This document shows positions 29,182 to 38,311 of a stretch of 64,000 nt of DNA, piece by piece. Under the pieces are notes generated by a model. That model did no database searches. It saw nothing but the letters and a program-made list of their open reading frames with translations, and was not told the origin of the DNA. The DNA comes from Cupriavidus alkaliphilus (GTDB taxonomy: Bacteria; Pseudomonadota; Gammaproteobacteria; Burkholderiales; Burkholderiaceae), in the NCBI RefSeq assembly GCF_900094595.1, contig NZ_FMAD01000018.1, positions 24,983-88,982 of the forward strand. Reading direction: 5' to 3'. Position numbers and translations under genes: made by a program. The stretch's first letter is position 1, and every line of letters begins with the position of its first letter.

Positions 29182-31248
29182 TTACACGCGCTGCAGCGCG
29201 CGCAGCGCGTCGACCAGCCCGGCCCCCTGGAAGGCGCGCTCGCGCCCCAGGTCGGTGGCGGCGGCGCACAGGATGGTCTTGACGGTCTCGGGCTGGCCCA
29301 TCAGTTCATTGTTGCGCGACAGCAGCAGTGCCGCGACGCCGGACACATGGGGCGCCGCCATGCTGGTGCCGTCCATCGATGCCAGCGTGCCGCCGGGCAC
29401 GGTCGAGGTGATCTTCTCCCCCGGCGCGACCAGGTCGGGCTTGATGCGGCCATCGCCGGTAGGGCCGTGGCTGGAAAAGTAGGAGATGCCGAAGCGGTAG
29501 GGATCGGTGCGGTGGGTCGCGCCCACCGTGATCACGGCGCGCGCATTGCCGGGATCGGTGATGGTCTGGCCACGGAAGCCGGCGCCCATGTGTTCGGCGG
29601 CGAAGGCCTCGTCGTAGCCGTAGTTGCCCGCCGCCGCCACCACGATCACGCCGCTGGCCACCAGGCGGTCGCACTCGACGCACACCGGCGTGCTGCCGCA
29701 GGCGTAGCTGCGTACGTCGTGGCGCAGCGCCACGCTCAGGTTGATGCCGTGCACCGACTGCCGGTCGCGGCTCTGGTTGAGCCAGCGCACGTACTGCAGC
29801 GCGCCCAGGATGCCGAACTCGTCGCCCCTGCCCTGCGCGTCGAAAATGCGCAGGTCGAGCAGTTCGATGCGCGGGCAGATGCCGCTGACCTCGCCGGCCT
29901 CCGCCAGCTCGGGCGGCAGCGGCATCGGGTCCGGCCGCACCAGGTAGGCCGACGACGGCCAGCCGGCGCCGATGATGCCGGCCACATGCGTGCCGTGGCT
30001 GCCGCCGGGCGCCACATACTGCGCCGGGTCATCGTGGCTGATTTCGAGCAGGGGCTCGATCACCGACCAGTCGATGATGCGGCCATGGGCCAGGTCCTCG
30101 GCAATCGCGGCGACACGCTGCCGCAGCTCGGCCTCGCCGGGGCCGCGCTTGCCCTTGGGCATGGGTGGCAGGCGGCCACTGGTGATCGCCGACAGGCGCG
30201 TGAAGTCCAGGGTCCTGACCACGCGCGACAGGCGCGGCGCGATCAGCCCGTCGCGCACCGGCAGCGGCCCGTCCAGCTTTAGCGGATCGAAGAAGGCCGG
30301 ATGGCGCGCATCGATGCCGGAATCGATCACCGCCCAGCGCACGCCCTGCCCGCCGGTATCGAACACGCGGATGGCCGCATCGGCCTTCACGGTCTTGCGC
30401 GAGGCGAACACCGCATGCTCGGCCGGCCGGTTGACTGAGATGCGCCATAGCGGGGCGATGGCGGCGGCATCGGCGACATCTCCGGCAGCCATTCCTGCAG
30501 CTGGCGTGGCGGCCTCCGCATGATCCTGCCGCAGGCAGTCCCACAGCGTCTCCAGGACCTGGCGGCTGGCCTGCGTGACGCGCCGCGTCAGGCCCCCGGG
30601 CGGGAAGCTGTCGTCGCGCAGGCCCAGCAGCGTCAGCGCGACGTACTGCGCGGCGACATTGACCAGCCGTCCCAGCGCCTGCCCGGCCGGCGCGGCGAGG
30701 CCGCCGAAGCGGGTACGCGCCGCGGTGTAGCCGATGTCCTTGAAGCGCGCCAGCGCCGCCTCGCTGCCGACATGGGCCAGCACCGACTCGCCCAGCCAGC
30801 GCACCAGCGCATCGCCGGTCAGGCTCAGCGCCAGCGCGCTGCGCGCGGCCGGTGTCCACCTGATGGCGGCCATCGGCACGCGCACCTCGCGCTGCCACCA
30901 GGCGGTGAGCGGCAGCAGGCGCAGCATGTCGAAGAAATCGATCTGTGCCAGCAGGTGGGATTCATTGGCGGCAAGGAAGCGCGCACCGGCTTCGTCCGCT
31001 GCCGGATCGGCCAGCGCGGGCAGGCGCCGCAGCACCGCGGCGCGCAGCGCGGCAATGCCGGCGCCGTGGTGCGGGGTCAGCAGCAGGCCGCGCGGCACCT
31101 CGAACGATTCGCCGGACGCATACAGCAGCCAGACTTCGGAGCTGACCGGCAGGTCGCTGGTAAAGCGGTCCGGCTCGGCCTCGCAGCCGGCGAAGATCAG
31201 CATATACGCGGCCCGCTGCTCCGACGGGCTCATGCGGTTCAGGCTCAT
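29182..31248 (-). CDS. S8 subtilisin-like serine protease with a long N-terminal region
   Basis: A 688-residue protein. The catalytic triad is complete: Asp309 in WAVIDSGIDARHP, His418 in GGSHGTHVAGIIG, Ser629 in MDGTSMAAPHVSGVAALL, with the oxyanion asparagine near 542 in AAAGNYGYD. Residues 1-290 have no domain I recognise and no signal peptide, so the protein is probably cytoplasmic or exported by a non-Sec route. The Asp-His spacing of 109 residues is far longer than in subtilisin, implying an insert of roughly 75 residues. The ATG at 31248 follows AGGGGA; an in-frame ATG also exists at 31272. Confidence 0.9.
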   Translation of the reverse strand: MSLNRMSPSEQRAAYMLIFAGCEAEPDRFTSDLPVSSEVWLLYASGESFEVPRGLLLTPHHGAGIAALRAAVLRRLPALADPAADEAGARFLAANESHLLAQIDFFDMLRLLPLTAWWQREVRVPMAAIRWTPAARSALALSLTGDALVRWLGESVLAHVGSEAALARFKDIGYTAARTRFGGLAAPAGQALGRLVNVAAQYVALTLLGLRDDSFPPGGLTRRVTQASRQVLETLWDCLRQDHAEAATPAAGMAAGDVADAAAIAPLWRISVNRPAEHAVFASRKTVKADAAIRVFDTGGQGVRWAVIDSGIDARHPAFFDPLKLDGPLPVRDGLIAPRLSRVVRTLDFTRLSAITSGRLPPMPKGKRGPGEAELRQRVAAIAEDLAHGRIIDWSVIEPLLEISHDDPAQYVAPGGSHGTHVAGIIGAGWPSSAYLVRPDPMPLPPELAEAGEVSGICPRIELLDLRIFDAQGRGDEFGILGALQYVRWLNQSRDRQSVHGINLSVALRHDVRSYACGSTPVCVECDRLVASGVIVVAAAGNYGYDEAFAAEHMGAGFRGQTITDPGNARAVITVGATHRTDPYRFGISYFSSHGPTGDGRIKPDLVAPGEKITSTVPGGTLASMDGTSMAAPHVSGVAALLLSRNNELMGQPETVKTILCAAATDLGRERAFQGAGLVDALRALQRV

Positions 31249-31341
31249 GCGGGTCCCCTGAGGTTGTCGCATTGTCCCGGCGCCGGTTTCAAGCCATCAG
31301 GGCGATGCCCCCGAAGGCGGCGCGGGGTGCCAAAACGCCGT

Positions 31342-32310
31342 TCAGCGCTTCAGCGGCTTTTGCCGGTCCTCGTCGCCGGCATCCACTGGCGCATCGCCCA
31401 GCCCCGCCATATTGGGGCGGTAAGGCGGCAGCTTGTCGACCGTGGTATGGATCGCGCGCGCGTACAGCGGCAGCACCTCGGGCAGATGCTTCTCCAGGTC
31501 GGCGATGCGGCTGCGCCCGGACGGATGGGTCGACAGGAACTCGGCCCCGGACTGCGAGACCTTGCCCATCTTCTGCCACAGCGACACCGCCGCGCGCGGG
31601 TCGTAGCCGGCGCGCGCGGCCACGTCCATGCCGATCAGGTCCGCCTCGGACTCGTCCGAGCGTGAGAAGCGCAGCGTGAGCAGGTGCGCGCCCGTGCCCA
31701 ACGCCATATTGCCGAGGTTGCCGAAGCCGAACAGCTGCGAGATCACGTTGGCGCCCAGGTTGGTGATCTCGGACTTGGCGGCGCGCTCGCGCGCATGCTC
31801 CTGCAGCGCGTGGGCGATCTCGTGCCCCATCACCATGGCGACTTCGTCGTCGGTCAGCTTGAGCTGGTCGAGCAGCCCGGTATAGACGGCGATCTTGCCG
31901 CCCGGCATGCAGAAGGCGTTGACCTGCTTCGAGCCGATCAGGTTGATCTCCCACTGCCATTGGCGCGCTCGCTCATTCCACCGTGCGGTCTGCGGCAGCA
32001 GCCGCTTGCCGATGGCGCGCAGGCGCACCAGCTGCGGGTGGTTGTCGGGCGCGAGGGCGCGCTTGGCGATGGCCTCCTGCTTGAGCTGATCGTACTCCTG
32101 CAGCGCCTGCTGCTCGATCACCTCGGCCGGCACGATGTTGCGCACCGCCGAGCCGCCGGGGTTCAGCCGGATACCGCCGGCACTGCCGTCCTGCGGCTGC
32201 GCCGGCGCCGGCGCGCTCCAGCCGAGCGGCAGCACGACCGCGGCCAGCGCCAGCGCACGGGCCAGCCGCAGTCGGGAGGGACCTTGAACACCTTGCAGGC
32301 GGCGACGCAT
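31342..32310 (-). CDS. M48-family zinc metalloprotease, exported
   Basis: A 322-residue protein with a cleavable signal peptide (basic start, LARALALAAVVLPLGWSAPA, then a PAQP cleavage area). The zinc motif HEIAHALQEH lies at about residue 173 and the downstream glutamate in SDESEADLIGMDVAARAGYDP. This is the M48 (Oma1/BepA/LoiP-like) family, which removes misfolded envelope proteins. No TPR repeats are visible, so it resembles the shorter LoiP type more than BepA, but it lacks a lipobox. The ATG at 32310 has an AAGGAA site. Confidence 0.92.
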   Translation of the reverse strand: MRRRLQGVQGPSRLRLARALALAAVVLPLGWSAPAPAQPQDGSAGGIRLNPGGSAVRNIVPAEVIEQQALQEYDQLKQEAIAKRALAPDNHPQLVRLRAIGKRLLPQTARWNERARQWQWEINLIGSKQVNAFCMPGGKIAVYTGLLDQLKLTDDEVAMVMGHEIAHALQEHARERAAKSEITNLGANVISQLFGFGNLGNMALGTGAHLLTLRFSRSDESEADLIGMDVAARAGYDPRAAVSLWQKMGKVSQSGAEFLSTHPSGRSRIADLEKHLPEVLPLYARAIHTTVDKLPPYRPNMAGLGDAPVDAGDEDRQKPLKR

Positions 32311-32408
32311 GGACGATTCCTTGGGCGCAATCGGAGAGTGGCAAACAGGTGGTGCAATAATACACGGCGCCCGCGCAGCCGCGCGGGCGGCACACGGCCG
32401 CCCCATCC

Positions 32409-33668
32409 ATGAATTTCCAGACCTATCTCGATATCTTCCGCAACCGCCGCATCGGCGCCATGCTGATGCTGGGCTTCGCCTCCGGCCTGCCGCTGGCGCT
32501 GACCTCCGGCACCCTGCAGGCGTGGATGACGGTCGAAGGGCTGGATATCAAGACCATCGGCTTTTTCTCGCTGGTGGGCCAGGCCTATATCTTCAAGTTC
32601 CTGTGGGCGCCGCTGATGGACCGCTACACGCCGCCGCTGATGGGGCGCCGGCGCGGCTGGCTGCTGGTGACGCAGGTGGGGCTGGTGCTGGGCATCGCCG
32701 GCATGGCGTTCTGCCCGCCGCAGCAGGCGCTGTGGATGCTGGCGGCGCTGGCCACGCTGGTGGCGTTCCTGTCGGCCTCGCAGGACATCGTCTTCGACGC
32801 CTACAGTACCGACGTGCTGCGCCCGGCCGAGCGCGGCGCCGGCGCCGCGGTCAAGGTGCTGGGCTACCGGCTGGCGATGCTGGTCTCGGGCGGCCTGGCG
32901 CTGTGGCTGGCGGACCGCGTGCTGGGCTGGCAGCAGACCTACCTGCTGATGGCGGCGCTGATGGGCGTGGGCATCCTGACGCTGCTGTGGGCGCCGGAAC
33001 CCGATGTGCCCGCGCGCGCGCCGCGCTCGCTGGAAGAGGCGGTGGTGGGCCCGCTGCGCGACTTCTTCGCGCGCCCGGGCGCGTGGTGGCTATTGCTGCT
33101 GATCGTGCTGTACAAGCTTGGCGACGCCTTCGCCGGCAGCTTGTCGACCACCTTCCTGATCCGCGGCGCGGGCTTCTCGGCGGGCGAGGTCGGCATCGTC
33201 AACAAGACCCTGGGGCTGGCCGCCACCATCCTAGGCGCGCTGTTCGGCGGCACGCTGATGGTGCGGCTGGGCCTGTACCGCTCGCTGATGCTGTTCGGCG
33301 TGCTGCAGGCCGTGTCCAACCTGGGCTACTGGATCCTGGCGGTAACCCCGCCGCACCTGTGGACCATGGGCGCGACCATCGCGGTCGAGAACCTGTGCGG
33401 CGGCATGGGCACGGCGGCCTTCGTCGCGCTGCTGATGACGCTGTGCAACCGCTCGTTCTCGGCCACGCAGTACGCGCTGCTGTCGGCGCTGGCGTCGGTG
33501 GGCCGGGTCTACGTGGGGCCCACGTCGGGCTATATGGTCGAGGCCTGGGGCTGGGCGCCGTTCTATCTCGGCACCGTGGCGGTGGCGCTGCCCGGCGTGA
33601 TGCTGCTCTGGGCGATGCGCCACACCGTGCACCGCTACGAGGCCCAGGCGCGCGAAGCGGTGGCCTGA
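32409..33668 (+). CDS. ampG: AmpG-like muropeptide/MFS permease
   Basis: A 419-residue membrane protein with about 12 membrane segments. The start YLDIFRNRRIGAMLMLGFASGLPLAL, the ISLVGQAYIFKFLWAPLMDR-like loop and FLSASQDIVFDAYSTDVLRP are typical of AmpG, the inner-membrane importer of anhydro-muropeptides in cell-wall recycling. In bacteria with ampC this also feeds beta-lactamase control, but no ampC or ampR is in the window. It is divergent from the M48 gene with 98 bases between starts. Confidence 0.93.
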   Translation: MNFQTYLDIFRNRRIGAMLMLGFASGLPLALTSGTLQAWMTVEGLDIKTIGFFSLVGQAYIFKFLWAPLMDRYTPPLMGRRRGWLLVTQVGLVLGIAGMAFCPPQQALWMLAALATLVAFLSASQDIVFDAYSTDVLRPAERGAGAAVKVLGYRLAMLVSGGLALWLADRVLGWQQTYLLMAALMGVGILTLLWAPEPDVPARAPRSLEEAVVGPLRDFFARPGAWWLLLLIVLYKLGDAFAGSLSTTFLIRGAGFSAGEVGIVNKTLGLAATILGALFGGTLMVRLGLYRSLMLFGVLQAVSNLGYWILAVTPPHLWTMGATIAVENLCGGMGTAAFVALLMTLCNRSFSATQYALLSALASVGRVYVGPTSGYMVEAWGWAPFYLGTVAVALPGVMLLWAMRHTVHRYEAQAREAVA

Positions 33669-33678
33669 GCGGCCTGAC

Positions 33679-34527
33679 TTATTCCTTGTAGTAGACGATC
33701 TGGTGCGAGCTGGCGATCAGCTCGCCCGCGGCGCTCCACAGCTGCGCGCGCTGGTCGAAGAAGCCCTGCCGGAACACCTGCGCCTGCGCGCTGGCCAGCA
33801 CATGGCTGTGGCCCAGCGCGGCCAGCGTGGCCGCATCGGCATGGAAGTACGTGGTCATCGACACCGTGCCGGCCGGCACGAAGCCCGCGCGCTTGAGGAA
33901 GATGCGCGGGTAGAAGCTGTCGGCCCACGCCGCCACCGCGGCGAAGTCCGGCGTGCGCGCCGGCGCGTCGCGCAGCCAGAACTGGGTCAGGCTGTCCGGG
34001 TGTTCGGTGCCGGCCTCGGCGATGGGCTTGGCGCCGCGCACCGGCCGCATGTCGTAGGCCTTGAGCCAGCGCACCGGCGCAAACCCGCCCATGGCCGGCA
34101 GCGCGTCGGCGGCCGGCACCTCCGGCATCACCGCTTCGCCGCAGGCCCAGGTGTCGCGCCGCACCGCGAACATCGCGGTGGCGGTGGTGGCCACGGCATC
34201 GCCCTGGCGCAGTTCCAGGGTCCAGTGCTGGGTCGAGCGGTTGGTGCGGACCGGACGCGCCTCGATCTCGAACGGCCCCTCGGCAATGGGGCCGGCAAAG
34301 TTGACGGTCAGCGAGACCGGTTCGCCCAGGCGCTGCGGGTGGTCCATCGCCGCCTGCAGCAGCGTGGCGGCCGTGATGCCGCCAAACGGGCCGATCATGT
34401 TCCAGTACGCCGGCGTGGTGCGGCCCTGGAAACGGTGCTCGCCGGCCGGCACCAGCGCCAGCGCGTCGTCGAAGGGATGGAGCTGGCTGGCGGCAGCGGC
34501 GGCGTGGATCTGGGGCGCAGTGGACAT
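33679..34527 (-). CDS. TesB-like acyl-CoA thioesterase (double hotdog)
   Basis: A 282-residue protein built of two hotdog halves: residues 25-130 (YWNMIGPFGGITAATLLQAA, then WTLELRQGDAVATTATAMFA) and 180-282 (FYPRIFLKRAGFVPAGTVSMTTYFH, ending in IASSHQIVYYKE). This is the TesB/4HBT_3 type that hydrolyses acyl-CoA. The substrate is unknown. Nothing in the neighbourhood fixes its pathway. It converges on ampG with a 10-base gap. Confidence 0.88.
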   Translation of the reverse strand: MSTAPQIHAAAAASQLHPFDDALALVPAGEHRFQGRTTPAYWNMIGPFGGITAATLLQAAMDHPQRLGEPVSLTVNFAGPIAEGPFEIEARPVRTNRSTQHWTLELRQGDAVATTATAMFAVRRDTWACGEAVMPEVPAADALPAMGGFAPVRWLKAYDMRPVRGAKPIAEAGTEHPDSLTQFWLRDAPARTPDFAAVAAWADSFYPRIFLKRAGFVPAGTVSMTTYFHADAATLAALGHSHVLASAQAQVFRQGFFDQRAQLWSAAGELIASSHQIVYYKE

Positions 34528-34650
34528 GGCGGAAGCAGGCTGGGTCTCGTTGGAATAGAACGATCGTTCGCTAGCTGCCTACACTAACCGTAGTCAGCAT
34601 TCCGGTCAAGCGCAGCCGTGTGCCCGGCCGCGCCCGACCACACCCTCGCG

Positions 34651-35538
34651 TCATCCCGGCGCCCGCCGCCGCAACGGCACCGTCCAGCCGAGCTGGTTGG
34701 CAACCACGCCCAGCAGCACCAGCGCCATGCCGGCCACCTGCAGCGGCCCCAGCACCACCCCGAACACCATCACGTCGATGACGATCGCCACCAGCGGGTA
34801 GATAAACGACAGCGTGGCGATCGACACCACTGACAGCCGCTGGAAGGCGCCATACAGCAGCGTGTACATCACGCCGGTATGCACCAGCCCGAGCGCCAGC
34901 AGCGCGGCCCAGGTGGCGCCGCCATAGCTGCCCGCCGCCGGATGCGCCAGCGGCGCCAGCATCAGCACGCCCAGCACCATCTGCAGCCCGGCGATCTGTC
35001 CCGGCGGGATCGCCTGCAGCCGCCGCGTGGCCAGCGTCGTCACGGCGTACAGCAGTGCCGCCAGCAGGCCCAGGCCGATGCCGGCCAGCATCGACGCGCC
35101 GCCGGCGCCGGGCTCCAGCCCGGTGATCAGCATGACGCCGGCAAAGGCCAGCAACAGCCATGGCAGCCGCGCGAACGGGAACGGCTCGCGCTGCAGCACC
35201 GATGTCAGCAGCAGCAGGAAGAACGGCTGGGTGTGGTAGACCACCGTGGCGATGGCAATGCCGCTGTACGCGTACGCCGAGAACAGCGCCAGCCAGTTGA
35301 GCACCAGCGTGACGCCGCCCAGCACCAGCCAGCCGGCCTGGGCGCGGGACATCCGCACCCAGCCGCGCTGCAAGGTCAGCACGCCCAGCAGCGCGGCGCC
35401 GCCGAACAGGCAGCGGAAGAACACCACATCCAGCGGCGGCTGGCCGCTGGTCACCACGAACCAGCCGATGGTGCCCGACAGCACCATGGCGGCGGCCATG
35501 CGCCAGGTGCCACCCGGCCGGGATTGTTGCGAAGGCAT
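34651..35538 (-). CDS. EamA/DMT-family transporter
   Basis: A 295-residue permease with ten predicted membrane segments in two EamA repeats (about 12-140 and 150-285). The first repeat contains GWFVVTSGQPPLDVVFFRCL and LNWLALFSAYAYSGIA. Such proteins export metabolites or amino acids; the substrate cannot be told. The ATG at 35538 follows GGAG. It is divergent from a LysR regulator 111 bases away, which is probably its controller. Confidence 0.9.
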   Translation of the reverse strand: MPSQQSRPGGTWRMAAAMVLSGTIGWFVVTSGQPPLDVVFFRCLFGGAALLGVLTLQRGWVRMSRAQAGWLVLGGVTLVLNWLALFSAYAYSGIAIATVVYHTQPFFLLLLTSVLQREPFPFARLPWLLLAFAGVMLITGLEPGAGGASMLAGIGLGLLAALLYAVTTLATRRLQAIPPGQIAGLQMVLGVLMLAPLAHPAAGSYGGATWAALLALGLVHTGVMYTLLYGAFQRLSVVSIATLSFIYPLVAIVIDVMVFGVVLGPLQVAGMALVLLGVVANQLGWTVPLRRRAPG

Positions 35539-35565
35539 GAGGAACTCCGGTTTAACCAATGGCCG

Positions 35566-35597
35566 CATTGTTCCACTCGTCACGGAAGTCAACAATG
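35566..35597. promoter_or_regulatory. Candidate LysR operator between the EamA and LysR genes
   Basis: CATTGTT and AACAATG form a perfect 7-base inverted repeat with 18 bases between them, inside the 111-base divergent gap. The size and place suit a LysR-type regulator binding site. The TTGACT at the right arm on the minus strand could be the -35 of the EamA gene, in which case the operator overlaps the promoter. Confidence 0.55.
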
Positions 35598-35649
35598 TGG
35601 CGGTAACTCAATTAGTATTTGACGACAGGTCAAAGACAGGAGATACGGC

Positions 35650-36564
35650 ATGCTGGATGCGCCACTCAATGCGATGGCGGTGTTTGCGCGCGTGGTCGAG
35701 TGCGGCAGCTTCTCGGCTGCCGCTCAGGATCTTGGCATGACGCCGTCGGCGGTCAGCCGCCATGTCTCCCGGCTCGAGGCCCGGCTTGGCGCGAGCCTGC
35801 TGCAGCGGACCACGCGCGCGTTCGCGCTGACCGAGCTGGGCCAGTCGGTCTACGCCGCCTGCGCGCGCATGAGCGCCGCCGCGCGCGAGGTCACCGCGCT
35901 CGCCGGCGAACACGGCTGCGCGCCGCACGGCGTGCTGCGCGTGAGCGCGCCGGTGTCGTTCGGGCAAGCCTGGCTGGCGCCGCGGCTGCCGCCGTTGCTG
36001 GCGAAATACCCGGGGCTGGACCTGCAGCTGACGCTGGCCGACCGCATGGTCGACCTGGTCGAAGAGGGCCTCGACGTGGCCGTGCGCATCGCGCGCGAAC
36101 TGGCCCCCGGCCTGGCGGCGCGCCCGCTGCGCGAGGTGCGCTACCGGCTGGTGGCCTCGCCCGGCTATCTGGCGCGCCATGGCGCGCCGCCCACACCGGC
36201 CGAGCTGCCGGCCGCGCGCTGCCTGTACCTCGGCTACGGCAACTTCGGCGAGCGCTGGACGCTGCGCCACCACGCCGGCGGCGACAGGGTGGAGGTCCGC
36301 ATCCCGCCGCGCCTGACCCTGAACAACAGCCTGGCGATCATGAGCATGGTGGAGCGCGATGCCGGCATCGGGCTGGTGCCGGATTTCTCGCTGGGCGACG
36401 CGCTGGAGCGGGGCCGGGTCGTCACCGTGCTGGGCGACTGGGACATCCTCGAACCCTACATCGGCACGGCGTACGCGGTGTACACGCCGACGCGGCACGT
36501 GCCGCCCAAGGTGCGGGCCTTTGTCGACCACCTGGCTGCCAGCGCCGGCGACGCGCCGCGTTGA
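35650..36564 (+). CDS. LysR-family transcriptional regulator
   Basis: A 304-residue LysR protein. The N-terminal winged helix is FARVVECGSFSAAAQDLGMTPSAVSRHVSRLEARLGASLL (residues 10-50), followed by the effector domain with VRIARELAPGLAARPL. It belongs to the CrgA/DsdC-like group that often regulates a divergent neighbour, here the EamA permease. GGAG precedes the ATG by eight bases. The effector is unknown. Confidence 0.93.
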   Translation: MLDAPLNAMAVFARVVECGSFSAAAQDLGMTPSAVSRHVSRLEARLGASLLQRTTRAFALTELGQSVYAACARMSAAAREVTALAGEHGCAPHGVLRVSAPVSFGQAWLAPRLPPLLAKYPGLDLQLTLADRMVDLVEEGLDVAVRIARELAPGLAARPLREVRYRLVASPGYLARHGAPPTPAELPAARCLYLGYGNFGERWTLRHHAGGDRVEVRIPPRLTLNNSLAIMSMVERDAGIGLVPDFSLGDALERGRVVTVLGDWDILEPYIGTAYAVYTPTRHVPPKVRAFVDHLAASAGDAPR

Positions 36565-36587
36565 GGATTCGTTGGGGGTGGCCGGGC

Positions 36588-37154
36588 TTAGCGCCCGCCC
36601 TGGCCGAGTACCCGCTGCAGCAGCCACAGCATCGCGTCGCGCACGCGGCCGGCATCGGCGCCGGCCTCGATCTCCAGCGCGGCGCGGTCGAAGGCCGCCG
36701 ACAGCAGCGGCGCCACGCCGCCGGCCGCCACGCCCGCCGCCTCCAGCCCCTCGCGCAAGGTGCGGGCCGCGTTGGCCTCGTCGAGGGCCAGCATCTCGCG
36801 CAATCCCAGCACCGCCGGCCCCTCCACCAGCAGCAGGCGGGTACGTCCGGGCACCGTCATCGCCTGCAGATAGGCTTGCGCCCCGCCGAGCAGCGCCTCG
36901 GCAGGATCCCGCCCCGGCGGCGTGGCGGCTTCGATATCGGCGGCGACAGCCGCGGCTTCCGCGGCCAGCACGTGGCGGAACAGGTCGCGCTTGTCGGCGA
37001 AATGGTGGTACAGCGCGCCGCGCGTGATGCCGGCGGCGGCGCAGACGTCAGGCGTCGAGGTCTCGGCGTAGCCGCGGCTGACGAACAGGGCGCGGGCGGC
37101 ATCCGCCAGGGCCTGGCGCGTGGCTTCGGTACGTTCACGGTTGGTGCGGGCCAC
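36588..37154 (-). CDS. TetR-family repressor
   Basis: A 188-residue TetR protein: helix-turn-helix in RGYAETSTPDVCAAAGITRGALYHHFADKRDLF (about residues 26-60). The ligand domain is not diagnostic. I favour the GTG at 37154, which has AAGGAA eight bases upstream. The alternative ATG at 37175 lies inside one of the two palindromes that look like this protein's own operators, so it would leave almost no leader. It is divergent from a VOC-family gene, the likely target. Confidence 0.88.
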   Translation of the reverse strand: MARTNRERTEATRQALADAARALFVSRGYAETSTPDVCAAAGITRGALYHHFADKRDLFRHVLAAEAAAVAADIEAATPPGRDPAEALLGGAQAYLQAMTVPGRTRLLLVEGPAVLGLREMLALDEANAARTLREGLEAAGVAAGGVAPLLSAAFDRAALEIEAGADAGRVRDAMLWLLQRVLGQGGR

Positions 37155-37173
37155 GTTCGGGTTCCTTGCAAAC

Positions 37174-37186
37174 ATACAGCCTGTAT
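37174..37186. promoter_or_regulatory. Candidate TetR operator 1
   Basis: ATACAGCCTGTAT is a perfect palindrome around one central base in the tetR/VOC divergent region. A second, nearly identical half-site pair follows 29 bases downstream. Confidence 0.75.
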
Positions 37187-37202
37187 CTTAATATCGATTT
37201 AC

Positions 37203-37215
37203 ATACAGTCTGCAT
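37203..37215. promoter_or_regulatory. Candidate TetR operator 2
   Basis: ATACAGTCTGCAT repeats operator 1 with two changes. The centre-to-centre spacing of 29 bases is close to three helical turns, so two dimers would sit on the same face of the DNA and block both divergent promoters. Confidence 0.7.
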
Positions 37216-37239
37216 GTATTTTTTGACCAGGAGCCCCGC

Positions 37240-37668
37240 ATGAAAGTCACCAGCTATTACCCGGTCATCATGACCGCCGACGTGGCCGGGACGGCCGCGT
37301 TCTACCAGCAGCATTTCGGTTTCACGGCCTTGTTCGCCAGCGACTGGTACGTCCACCTGCAGCTGGCGGGCGAACCGTCGGTCAACCTCGCCGTGCTCGA
37401 CGGCAGCCACCAGACCATACCCGCGCCGGCCCGCGGCCAGCGCGCGCAGGGACTGCTGCTGAATTTCGAGGTGGAGGACCCGGATGCCGTCCATGAGCGC
37501 CTGCGCGCGGCCGGGCTGCCGATCCTGCAGCCGCTGCGCGACGAGGCCTTCGGCCAGCGGCATTTCATCACCGCCGATCCCAACGGCGTGCTGATCGACA
37601 TCATCAAGCCGATCCCGCCGTCGGCGGAGTTCGCGGCGCAATACCAGGCCGGCGCGCTGCCGGGCTAG
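37240..37668 (+). CDS. VOC-superfamily (glyoxalase/bleomycin resistance-like) protein
   Basis: A 142-residue protein with the paired beta-alpha-beta-beta-beta units of the vicinal oxygen chelate fold: YYPVIMTADVAGTAAFYQQHFG at residues 5-26 and FEVEDPDAVHERLRAAG at about 77-93, ending in DPNGVLIDIIKP. Members include glyoxalases, dioxygenases and drug-binding proteins; this one cannot be placed further. CAGGAG lies upstream of the ATG. Divergent from the TetR gene with two operators between them, so it is probably a ligand-induced detoxification or resistance protein. Confidence 0.9.
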   Translation: MKVTSYYPVIMTADVAGTAAFYQQHFGFTALFASDWYVHLQLAGEPSVNLAVLDGSHQTIPAPARGQRAQGLLLNFEVEDPDAVHERLRAAGLPILQPLRDEAFGQRHFITADPNGVLIDIIKPIPPSAEFAAQYQAGALPG

Positions 37669-37699
37669 GCGCTCGCCCCGCTCACTCCGCTCACCCGGC

Positions 37700-38311
37700 T
37701 CAGGCGGCGCAGACCCGGTACACCGCCAGGCTGCCGCGCCAGTTGACGCCCCAGTTGACGGTCACGCCTTCGTGCATCACGACGCGGTCGATCACGCGCA
37801 GGCCAACCTTGGGGGCAAGCGCTTCGAAGTCGCTGATGGTCAGCACGCGCACGTTGGGGGTGTTGTACCACTGGTAAGGCAGCGATTCCGACACCGGCAT
37901 GCGGCCGCGGAACACCGACAGCCGGTGCGGCCAGTAGCCGAAGTTCGGGAACGAGACGATGCACTCGCGCCCCACCCGCAGCGTGTCGCGCAGCACCTGC
38001 GCGGTGTTGTGGATGGTCTGCAGCGTCTGCGACAGGATCACCGTGTCGAAGCTCTTGTCCTCGAACAGCGCCAGCCCGCCTTCCAGGTTCTGCTGGATGA
38101 CATGCACGCCCTTCTGCGCGCAGGCCAGCACGCCTTCGTCGCGGATCTCGATGCCGTAGGCCTGCACCTCGAGCTCGTCCTGCAGCACGCGCAGCAGGCT
38201 GCCGTCGCCGCAGCCGAGGTCGAGCACGGTGGAATTGGGTTCGACCCAGCGCGCAATGGCGCGGAAGTCGGGGCGCAGCGCCAGGATATTGGGATTGGCC
38301 AGGGCATTCAT
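37700..38311 (-). CDS. metW: Methionine biosynthesis protein MetW
   Basis: A 203-residue class I SAM-binding protein: VLDLGCGDGSLL at about residues 29-40, YGIEIRDEGVLACAQKGV, and SQTLQTIHNTAQVLRD. MetW works with MetX in the many proteobacteria that make O-acyl-homoserine, and is needed for MetX activity in some of them. The ATG overlaps the metX stop as ATGA, so translation is coupled. A much longer reading in the same frame continues upstream across metX but is its shadow. Confidence 0.95.
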   Translation of the reverse strand: MNALANPNILALRPDFRAIARWVEPNSTVLDLGCGDGSLLRVLQDELEVQAYGIEIRDEGVLACAQKGVHVIQQNLEGGLALFEDKSFDTVILSQTLQTIHNTAQVLRDTLRVGRECIVSFPNFGYWPHRLSVFRGRMPVSESLPYQWYNTPNVRVLTISDFEALAPKVGLRVIDRVVMHEGVTVNWGVNWRGSLAVYRVCAA

